Source: Datura wrightii (taxonomy: Eukaryota; Streptophyta; Magnoliopsida; Solanales; Solanaceae). Taken from it: DNA of 64,000 nucleotides. Position numbers and translations under genes: made by a program. The stretch lies in NCBI GenBank assembly GCA_035772735.1, contig JASDFA010000018.1, forward strand, positions 54,962,001-55,026,000. The letters are read 5' to 3'. Positions 54,958 to 64,000 of the stretch are shown here, piece by piece (the first letter of the stretch is position 1; each line of letters begins with the position of its first letter). The notes under the pieces were generated by a model, which was not told where the DNA came from, did no database searches, and saw only the letters and a list, made by a program, of their open reading frames with translations.

Positions 54958-56818
54958 GCACCCAATTAGTCGTGTCATGAGTCGTAGGCCCTGAACTCTA
55001 TTGGCACTGTAGTGGCTTTATGACGGGTTACTTGACGAATCGTTGGGTGTCCCCAGGATTTGTATCTTTTTAAACAACTTAATTCCCTCTTTGATCCAGT
55101 ATACTTAACGAAAGACCCCACGAATCATTGTCACAGGAAATGACTCTTTTGGTCAACCGTTGCCTACACTATTTTCTGCATTAGTGACCACGAGTGGAAT
55201 GACGAGTCGTTATGTCCAACGATGACTTGTTCTGTGATTTTTGGCACCAGCAACTAAAGTTTAGATTATTGGTTTCAGCTTCAAATTTCCCATCTTAATC
55301 ACATGCACACATCAATACATGTGAACACTATATTTATATTACAATTACAACTTGGGTTTCCTCCCAAGAAGCGCCTGATTTAACGTCGCAGCATGACACG
55401 GGTATTTTGATAACTCAGACTTCACCAAAACACCTCCATAGGTTGCCTCCCATGCAGTGCCTGATTTAAAGTCGCGGCACGATGCAAGTCCCTGGGTTAC
55501 TCAGATTTTACCTAGAACCCAGAGATCTACCAGCTTTATTTTCTTCGCTCCTCCCCAAATATGCTTTCATCCGATGATCATTTACTTTAAATTGCTTTCC
55601 GTCATGGTTTTCCAGTTCAATTTCCCCATGGGAGAATACTTGGATCATTCGAAAAGGCCCCAACCATTTGGATTTCAACTTTATAGGAAACAAGCAAAAC
55701 CTAGAATTGAATAGTAACACCATATCACCCGGGTTGAACTCCTCTCTTCTCAATCTTCCGATCATGCTAAATTTTCATCCTTAGTTTATAAATTTCATAA
55801 CTCTCATAGGATTTTAAATGAAATTAATCTAGCTCATTCAACTAATCAAGCCTCAAGTTCGCAGCTTCGCTCCAGTTCAAATTTAGCTTCTTGAGCGCCC
55901 ACATAGCTTTGTGCTCAAGTTCAACTGGAATATGATATGATTTCCCATACACAAGCTAATATGGTGACATACCTATAGGAGTCTTAAATGCGATCCAATA
56001 AGCCCATAAAGCATCATCTAGCTTCCTAGAACAATCTGTCTGGTTAGCACTCGCAGTCTTAGCTAAGATGGTCTTTATTTCCCGATTGTAGACTACAACT
56101 TTCCCAGTAGATTGCGGATGATAGGGTGTTGCCACCCTATGTTTTACCCCATATTTCTCCAATAAAGTTTGAAACAACCAATTAGAGAAGTGCGAACCCC
56201 CATCACTAAGGATAGCTCTGGGAGTGCCAAATCTGGAAAAAATATTCTGCTTCAAGAATGTTGTGACACTCTTTCCTTCATTATTTGAAAGCGCAATTTC
56301 CTCCACCCATTTCAAAACATAGTCCACAGAGACTAGTATTACTTTATCCTGTTTGGGCTCACAAATGGGCCCATGAAATCAATGTCCCACACATCAAACA
56401 ACTCAATGACAAGGATAAGAGTAAGAGGAAGCTCATGCCTCCTTGATATGCCCCCTTGCCTTTGGCATACATCACATGCCTTTGCAAAATCATGCGCACC
56501 CTGGTGAATGGTTGGCCAATAGTACCCACATTGCAAAATCTTGTGGGCTGTGCGAATCCCGCTGTGGTGACCCCCAATAGGGGATGAGTGGAAGGCCTCC
56601 AATATGCTCAACATATCCACCTCCGACACGCATCTCCGAATCACCCCATCAGCACAAATGTGGAATAAGTAAGGATCATCCCATAAAAACATCCGCATTT
56701 CAGACATGAACTTCTTCCGCTGGTGAAAAGATAAGTTCTTTGGTACAACATCACTCACTAGATAATTAGCAAAGTTTGCAAACCATGGGATGAGATCCTG
56801 TGAGGCTGCTAAAACCTA
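54958..56818 (-). repeat. J tandem unit 3
   Basis: 1861 bp. Best preserved integrase among the inner units: 56339-56758 (zinc-binding region SSPIGGHHSGIRTAHKILQC and CDVCQRQGGISRRHE) and 55956-56327 (GTPRAILSDGGSHFSNWLFQ). The hairpin loop near 55351 is mutated. Confidence 0.85.
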
Positions 56819-58674
56819 GCACCCAACCAGTCATTTCATGAGTCGTAGGCCCTGAACTCTGTTGGCACTGCAGTGGCTTCATGATGGGTCACTTGACGAA
56901 AGGTTGGGTGTCCCCATGATTGTATATTTTTACAACTTAATTCCCTATTTGATCCAGTGGACTTAACGGAAGATCCCACGATTCATTGTCATAGGAAACG
57001 ACTAGTTTGATTAACTGTTGTCTACACTATTTTCTGCATCAGTGACCACGGTGGAATGACAAGTCATTATGTCCAATGATGACTCGTTCTCTGATTTTTG
57101 GCACCAGCAACTAAAGTCCAGATTTTTGGTTTCATCTTCAAATTTCCCATCTTAATTACCTTCACACATCAACACACATGAACACTATATTTATCTTACG
57201 TTACAACTTGGGTTGCCTCCCAAGAAGCGCCTGATTTAACACCGCGGCACGACGCGGGTATTTTGATTACTCAGACTTCACCAAAACACATCCATGGTTT
57301 GCCTCTGATGTAGTGCCTAATTTAACGTCACGGCACGATGCAAGTCCCCAGGTTACTCAGATTTCACCCAAAGCCTAGAGATCCACCAGCTTTATTTTTT
57401 CGCTGCTCCCCAAATATGCTTTCACCCGTTGACCATTTACTTAAAATCTCTTTCCGTCATGGTTTTCCAATTCAATTGCCCCATGGGAGAATACTTGGAT
57501 CACTCGAAAAGGCCCCAATCATTTGGAATTCAACTTGCCAGGAAACAAGCGAAGCCTAGAATTGAATAGTAACACCATATCACCCGGGCTGAACTCTCTC
57601 TTCTCAATCTTCAGATCATGCGGAATTTTAATCCTTAGTATATAAATTTCAGAACTCTCATAGGCTTTCAAATGAAATTCATCTAGCTCATTCAACTGAT
57701 CAAGCCTCAAGTTCGCAGCTTCGCTCTAGTTCAAATTCAGCTTCTTGAGCACCCACATAGCTTTGTGCTCAAGTTCAACCGAAAGATGACATGCTTTCCT
57801 ATACACAAAATGATACAGAGACATACCTATAGGAGTCTTGAATGCGGTCCGAAAAAGTCCATAAAGAATCATCTAGCTTCCTAGAACAATTTGTCCGGTT
57901 AGCATTCACAGTCTTAGCTAAGATGGTCTTTATTTCCCGGTTAGAGACTTCAACTTGCCCACTAGATTGCGGATGATAGGGTGCTTCTATCCTGTGTTTC
58001 ACCCCATATTTCTCCAATAATGTCTGAAACAACCAGTTACAGAAGTGTGAACCCCCATCACTAATGATAGCTCTGGGACTCCCAAATCTGGCAAAAATAT
58101 TCCACTTTAAGAATGTTGTGACACTCTTCCCTACATTATTTGGAAGTGCGATTGCCTCCACCCATTTTGAAACATAGTCCACAACAACCTATATCTACTT
58201 CATCCCATTTGAGCTCACAAATGGGCCCATGAAATCAATGCCCCACATATCAAACAGCTCAATGACGAGGATGGGAGTAAGAGGAAGCTCATGCCTTCTT
58301 AATATGCCTCCTTGCCTTTGGAATGCATCACATGCCTTTGTAAAATCATGCGCATCCTGGTGAATGGTTGGCCTGTAGTACCCACATTGAAAAATCTTGT
58401 GGGCTGTGCAAATCCCATTGTGGTGACCACCAACAGGGGATGAGGGGCAGGCCTCCAATATGGTCAGCATCTCTTCCTCAGTCACGCATCCCCGAATCAC
58501 TCCATCAGCGCAAATGCAGAATAAGTAGGACTCATCCTAGAAAAACTTCCACACATCATACATGAACTTCTTCCGCTGGTGAAAAGATAAGTTCTCTAGT
58601 ACAACATCACTCACTAGATAATTAGCAAAGCCTGCAAGCCATGGGATGAGATCCTTTGAGGCTGCTAAAACCTG
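56819..58674 (-). repeat. J tandem unit 4, joined to the upstream coding region
   Basis: 1856 bp. In element orientation this is the first integrase copy, continuous with sequence from RNase H. Integrase pieces: 58195-58500, 57799-58182 (GSPRAIISDGGSHFCNWLFQ) and 57519-57710. Perfect hairpin at 57207-57224. The right end of the array is at AAAACCTG|CTTGTC. Confidence 0.85.
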
Positions 58675-59229
58675 CTTGTCAAGGAATGCATCATCTATTT
58701 CAAGCTCATCATGAAGTGTTGCATTAGCTTCCAATCATGATAAATGATCTGCCACTTGGTTTTCAGTCGCTTTCTGGTCCTTTACCTCGAACTTAAACTC
58801 TTGCAGTAGTAAAACCCATCGAATCAACCGTGGCTTGGCATCTTTCTTTGCCATCAGATATTTCAAAGTTGTATGGTCTGCATGGACTATCACTTTAGTT
58901 ACAAGAAAGTAAGCCCGAAACTTCTTAAATGCAAATAATACAGCCAACAACTCATGTTCTATCATGGTATAATTTTTCTGAGTTGCATTAAGAGCCTTGC
59001 TAGCACAATAAATAGGATGGAAGATCTTTTCACACCTCTGACCCATCACAGCACACAGGGCCACTCCGCTAGCATCACACATACCTCAAACAGTAAAGAC
59101 CAGTCAAGTGCCACTATAATTGAGGCAGTGGTCAATCTCTCTTTTAGGCATTCAAACAACTTTAGACATGCCTCATCAAAAACAAACTTCACCGCTTTCT
59201 AAAGTAGTTTACACAAATGATGTGCAATC
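58675..59229 (-). pseudogene. Element J: RNase H and end of RT
   Basis: Minus strand. RNase H at 58735-59082 is open: MCDASGVALCAVMGQRCEKI, ASKALNATQKNYTMIEHELL, VIVHADHTTLKYLMAKKDAK and ATENQVADHLS, typical of Athila. Upstream (59083-59229) the RT connection region is readable (FDEACLKLFECLKERLTTAS) with a stop, until element K interrupts it at 59230. CAATC at 59225-59229 is the expected target duplication of K. The integrase N-terminal extension at 58537-58734 overlaps the start of tandem unit 4. Confidence 0.88.
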
Positions 59230-60651
59230 TGTTCGGGCGTCTCCTTTGGGTATAAAGCTACACGAAAGTGCACGTGGTCGAACAAGTAGTAAAGTGGCTT
59301 AAGTAAGCCAAGTATCGATCCCACAGGGACTGGGATAAGGTAACAATCTGCTCAAGTGTACTATATTTTAATTCTAACAATGAAGACAACAGTGTAACCA
59401 AGAGTTTGATATTTTGGGTTCTAATTTTTATGCTAAGTCTAAAATGAGTATATAAATTGAGTCTGAACTATGAATGTGAGCATACTGAGGTTAATTGAAC
59501 ATGTAAAGAAATTAATTATCGATATAATTTGGTTAACCTTTTCTCCGGTTGCTAGTCAAGAACTAATGCCAATGGATTAAAACTCTCGTATTTAACCCAA
59601 CTTAAGAATCATGAACTGCCCACCTACATTTCTGTGATTAAACGGAATTCATGTTCTGGCCATACAAACTCGGTTCCTTAATTGACTAATACGACTTTCA
59701 GGTATATTTCTATCCTGAAGGTAAATCAATTCTCAATTTTCCCAAACTAAGAAAAGATCATATCCTATTGATTCACAACTTTCCAATTTCTTGCTCTCTC
59801 GAGTGAAACCGGACTTTTTAGATATACATTAACATAGGCCACACATTAATGCAGTAAGAACAAGAATCAATAGAACAACCATGGAAGAAAAGATGAAAAA
59901 CCAACTTAATCAACAATCACATTTCAATACAATTGTTCTTAACCTCAGCAAGAAGAGGAATTAGCCACTCATTTGTGGATTAAACATCATTAAATGAGTG
60001 TTAAATATACAAGTAATTGAATTGAACAAGAAGGAGATAGAGAAAAACCCTGAGATTTTCGTCCCCTCAACTGCCTGTAACCCACGTTCTTGCTCCACCA
60101 AGTCAGAATAATTAAAAATGAACCTAAGTGTTCTATTTATACTAGTGGGAATTTTTCTCGGAATAACAAGCAACGTGTCACGGAGTGCATCGCGGAGCAC
60201 TGCCTCCGTGACACGCCACTGACGCCGACCCTTACTAGAAATTGGGTGTCCAGGTAATATGGCCCAACGTGGCACGGCGTGCAACGAGGGGCTAGGCCAT
60301 CGTGCCACGGACCCAACGTGCACCCTCACTGGAATTTGGCCGAAAATTCCCTATCCAGGCAGAAGGCCTCCGCGATGGCAGCGTGACACGGCTCCATCGC
60401 GAAGCCTTTTTAATTTGTGCCTTCCAATGCCTTGTCTTTTTCTAACATTTGAGTCCAACCCCGATCTCTCCCAACACGCATTTTAGCTTTCCAAAATTAC
60501 ATTTTACCTGCAAAACAATGCTAATCATGTTGGTTAGTATAAATTCACATTTTATTACCAATCACATGAGAATGTATAAACATTGATAGATAAACAAGGC
60601 TAAAATGACACATTTGAGTATCACTTGGGCATATAAACTTGCCCAAGATCA
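59230..60651 (-). repeat. 3' LTR of K
   Basis: 1422 bp. Minus strand starts TGATCTTGGGC at 60651 and ends with CCGAACA at 59230. It contains the G-family inverted repeats (CGTGTCACGGAG and CTCCGTGACACG at about 60175-60225, with a spacer that differs from G) and TATAAATA (60134-60141, minus strand). Confidence 0.85.
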
Positions 60652-60666
60652 CTTACCCCACACTTA
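60652..60666 (-). other. Polypurine tract of K
   Basis: Minus strand AAGTGTGGGGTAAG before TGATCTTGGG, identical to G. CGAGGACGAACAAGG is upstream. Confidence 0.8.
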
Positions 60667-62446
60667 AATCCTTGTTCGTCCTCGAACAACAATCTTACAC
60701 CTCATGCAATTTACACCCCAACCTAGCTACTTTGGTTCGACAATTCAGGCTATGGTCAACCGATTATTCAATACAGCAAATCATCAAGAAAACACGCATG
60801 GTCTAATCAATGCAATGACCTTCAATACATCTAGACCTCCTAGACTTAAGAATCGACTCTCGATATCGGCAAACTCATGCAAATCAGCTGACCAAGACAT
60901 CCGACATGAAAATTAATCTCTCATCAAGCATGTGCCCTCACACCACAAGAGAATTTTTCCCCTTTTTAATCACACGAACTCAAACGATTACATGCAGGGG
61001 CATATAGACACAATTTCACTCTCTCTCCCAAAAGAATTCACATGCATCATGTCACGAACCATAAGTTTGCCTTTAGTGTATTACTCCACTAATATAAAAA
61101 AGTGTGATGTAAGATCACGTAGGACTTTAACGGAGTTGTAATGTAAGCTACGGAACTAGTAAATATTGGGCTAGCCAATAATAGCCACTAGCATCCTTAA
61201 GCGCCTTTTCAATACATCGCATCAAACTCGTGGGCATTGTTTCTTTCTTCATCCTCCCATTCTTGAAGTTTGTCTTTAGTTTGGCCCATCTTATTAAGCA
61301 CACTTGACACAACAACAAAGATTATTCATACACCTTCATTATAGTTGATTTATAACAAGTGCACCTTCAACCTTTTCTTTCCTTCCATCACTCTACTTTT
61401 CTTTTCTTTTCACCATTCTCACTCTTTGACACTTTGGGAAAGTTATTTTCTCTTCTTAAGCGCTTAAGAGTTTTGGATAAAATTTACGGCTAATGAAAAG
61501 AAGGGATTAAGCTCGGTTTACACTTTTTGACAAAAGAAAAAAAAATAATAGGCTAAAGGCTCAACGGGCTGACTAGGGTATACAATCAAGGTGGGTACGG
61601 TAATGAAAAAGAGAAACTTTCGGTTAAAAACAAAGAAATGTCTACATTCTTTCCTATAATACACCTCCTTCATTTCGTTTTTTACACACACCAGGCAAGT
61701 TCTAGACACTTCACAATAGCATGGAATAACAAAACCTCACTTCACACTTATTGCACATGCTCAATTCAAGACGTATTCACAGACTCTTCAATCAGCTAAT
61801 TACAAGAATTCAAACATTAAGCCTCAATCACACTAAATCAACTCTATGGCCTAGGTATCTCAACATATTTACAAAGTTGCATGCTTTCATATGAATCACC
61901 TTTGCATTTCAAATATCATGTACAACACGCAACCAGAATTCCGCAACCATAAAGTAACTACAGGTTTTGGGATGCAACCCACAAAAGAAAAACAACTAAA
62001 AAATAAATGAAAAATCTACTCCTAACGACTACATTTCCCTTAAGACGGTCGTCATCCATCCATCATAGGGAACGGTCACTAACTAAGACTTTGGTTCAAT
62101 GGGACCATTCTCGGTAAAAGAACCGAAAACAAACGTTGAGAAACCCAAGAATTGAAAAAAAAATTAAAAATATCGATCATTTCGATAAACAAAAATATGT
62201 ACAAAATCAGCTAGCAACATTCAGCAACACACAACAGTTTCACATATAATTACAATACAGAACAACAACTTCACAATCACAAATCACAGGGTCACAAAAA
62301 TTTTTCACAGGCACAACAACAGAACAAAACATACACAACAACATAACCAACACCTAACTACTCCCACCCCACACTTATCTCGAACACTGTCCCCAGTGTT
62401 CACAAAAATTAAAATAGCACAAAACTTGGGTGGTGGAACTCCCTGA
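60667..62446 (-). other. 3' non-coding region of K
   Basis: Counterpart of 30164-32047 in G: CTAGAACTTGCC at 61694-61705, the conserved block at about 61010-61090, a purine-rich stretch (minus strand) at about 61370-61460, and a polypurine-like AAGTGTGGGGTGGGAG near 62365. No genes. Confidence 0.6.
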
Positions 62447-63655
62447 TCAATCAAAATACTCCACTTCTTCATCAGGTGCTGCTGCTTCATCTCCCATGTC
62501 TAAATCACCCCCATCGTCATCATCGGAGTCCTCCCGACGTGTCTCCTCATCTGTGGGGACATCATCATCCATGGGCTCTACAAATGCTGGCCCCACTCGG
62601 CATAGAGCCCTGGCATTTTCGCCAAAAGGGTAGTCTAGCTCGAGCTGCCATAGCTCCTCCTCTGTTGCCGGCCTCCCGCCTATCCTCAGCTGGAGCATCT
62701 GCATCCCGTACATGCGAGCCATGTACTGATCATCTCGAGCATGTCGCTCGGCAAGTGTAAGAATAGGCCCGTGAGTGGTGTCGCGTGCCTTAGTTTTAGT
62801 GACATCTAAGGCCCGCCGCTCCATCTGTGGGATGTAGTCAAGGGCCTCTTCCTCAACATCCAGGCCCCTCAGAAATGTGGTGAGTATTCCACCAAATTCG
62901 TATCTGTGCCCCTGATGCAACCAGGCTCTCTTCATGGCGGAGATAATCACCGCCCCCACGTTGATCTCCAGCCCTTTCATCAGGGCGTACACCAAGCATA
63001 CACGATCCCGGGTTACATCCGTCATATGTACCCCCCGAATTAGGCAGGAACACACTATCTTAAGCTATATCCTGGCTTTCCTGTTCATCTGTGAGTAGGG
63101 CAAAGTCTGATGGTAGCCCCTCTCCTTGTGTATGCTCCACCTAGCCGTCGATCGAGTTCCACACAAAGTGCGTCTGATGTCCGCATATGGTGGAGTGATG
63201 TTCAGCTGTCGAAGCACGTGGGCGTCTGTGTCCCGCGCCCCTAGGATAGCATTGAGGTGGTGGGGCTCAAAGGTGACTATTTGCCCTCTTATTTTGATGG
63301 TGTGACTTCTAAGAGTCGGGTTCCAATTGGCATAGAATTCCCGAATCAAGTGCAAGTTGAATTCCTTGGGCTCTTCAAAGATGAAGTTGAGCCCAGCTGC
63401 CTCGATCCTGTGGACGATCCTAGGGAACTCCTGTGCCAACGGTTCCCTTGCTATGTGTTCCTCGGGGAAGTACTTGCTCTCCTTGTGCTTCACATACCAC
63501 TTCTTCCCCTCTTCTGTCACCCACCTGGTTCCATATTGGCGGCGTTGGCCGCGTGGAACCGCTGGTGCTACTGGGACCACTGTGCCCAATCTGATTATTT
63601 TTCTGTCAGCGCTAGACGTTGATGCGCCTTTTCCCTTGTCTTGCCTTCTTGCCAT
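62447..63655 (-). pseudogene. Element K: ORF2 with a single nonsense codon
   Basis: Minus-strand homologue of G ORF2, 402 codons from ATG 63655 (MARRQDKGKG) to the stop at 62447. It is colinear with G except for one in-frame TAG at about 63062-63064, where G has TGG (ARIWLKIV). Basic N-terminus, REFYANW, RDRVCLVYALMKGLEINVGA and the acidic tail are all kept, so the frame was under selection until recently. GACAAG before the start corresponds to the acceptor in G. A further in-frame ATG lies at 63667. Confidence 0.82.
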
Positions 63656-64000
63656 TGTTCTTGTCAACCCAAACAGACAAGTTCAATGTTAAGCCAATGA
63701 ATATTAGCTTCGACTAAGGTTGCGTTAAGCTAGGCTACCCCACACTTAGTCCTTAGCTAAAATTACAACATTACGGCAAGATCATACTTATTTACACAAA
63801 CAAACAACCAAATATAACAAACATGCTTAGTGCATTCGAAGAATTCGACGGTATATATTCTATGTACTACTCAGACTTCGTACAGCTAACCACAATCCTT
63901 ACCATCGATAACATTTTCTCTCATAGCACTTAGCAAGGAGAAACAAAACAAAAGAAAAAAAGAAAAAAAATTAACTACGTGATCCTATACAATTCAACCA
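63656..64000 (-). other. Leader of K ORF2
   Basis: Homologous to the putative intron of G. Includes an AAGTGTGGGGTA string (minus strand) near 63745. The promoter-like block expected further upstream would be outside the window. Confidence 0.5.

Larger units (their letters stand above)
44831..59229 (-). mobile_element. Element J: Athila element with ORF2 and duplicated integrase (part in window)
   Basis: Minus-strand element inserted in the 3' LTR of I. From right to left: RT/RNase H (58675-59229), integrase in four tandem copies (51276-58674), ORF2 leader and ORF2 (48020-51275), 3' non-coding region, polypurine tract and 3' LTR. Its RNase H and integrase sequences are Athila-type. Gag, protease and the 5' LTR should lie beyond K, outside the window. 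J shows the parental layout that C and G lack: pol followed by ORF2. Confidence 0.85.
59230..64000 (-). mobile_element. Element K: relative of G, 3' part (runs off the window)
   Basis: Minus-strand element of the G family inserted in J. 3' LTR, polypurine tract, non-coding region, ORF2 and part of its leader are inside the window; gag and the 5' LTR are not. It is clearly more diverged from G than the two LTRs of G are from each other. Whether it has pol cannot be seen. Confidence 0.88.

Overview
This window looks like a gene-free stack of plant LTR retrotransposons. The host is a eudicot, and the style of the repeats suggests Solanaceae, but the species cannot be fixed from sequence alone. 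I found no host protein gene, rRNA or tRNA gene. Almost every base can be assigned to a Ty3/gypsy element of one of two lineages: chromoviruses (integrase with a C-terminal chromodomain, Tekay/Del-like) or Athila-like elements (tRNA-Asp primer site, DLG-type protease, an extra ORF in the env position).

Layout, outermost to innermost. (A) 1-2292, minus, chromovirus pol fragment. (H) inserted into A at 2293: chromovirus, minus, 3' LTR 2293-4563, pol 3' half 4580-6837, and gag to RT 5' half 35290-37169. (ED) inserted into the RT of H: minus chromovirus, 3' LTR 6838-8825, pol remnant, unexplained segment 10661-11699, gag remnant, 5' LTR 23208-35289 (interrupted). (C) plus-strand Athila-like pol-less element 12746-23197 inserted in the primer-binding site of ED, with a perfect 5-bp duplication ATACC. 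(G) plus-strand Athila-like pol-less element 23638-33490 inserted in the 5' LTR of ED. (I) plus-strand chromovirus 37170-44830 inserted in the gag of H, its 3' LTR cut by J. (J) minus-strand Athila element 44831-59229, with its ORF2 and a fourfold tandem array of its integrase segment. (K) minus-strand relative of G, 59230 to the window end, inserted in the RT/RNase H part of J.

The most interesting material is in the Athila-like elements. C and G carry gag plus protease and a second ORF (ORF2, 'putative plant transposon protein' type) but no reverse transcriptase, RNase H or integrase. G is young (LTRs about 1% diverged by eye) and both its ORFs are open, so it looks like a mobile parasite that borrows pol in trans. 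ORF2 does not look like an envelope: it has a basic N-terminus, no visible membrane segment and a strongly acidic C-terminus.

In C, G and J, ORF2 is preceded by what looks like its own promoter: a family-specific cluster of short palindromic motifs followed by a TATA box. The same motif cluster and TATA box occur in the LTR of that family; in G a 56-bp block matches at 48 positions by eye. In C and G a 5' UTR intron of about 700 nt then appears to lead to the ORF2 ATG; in J only the acceptor is clear. Downstream of the gag-pro or integrase stop codon, all three families carry a two-hairpin sequence whose loops are conserved while the stems change in a compensating way. I read these as parts of a second transcription unit and a structured RNA element; the functional reading is inference.
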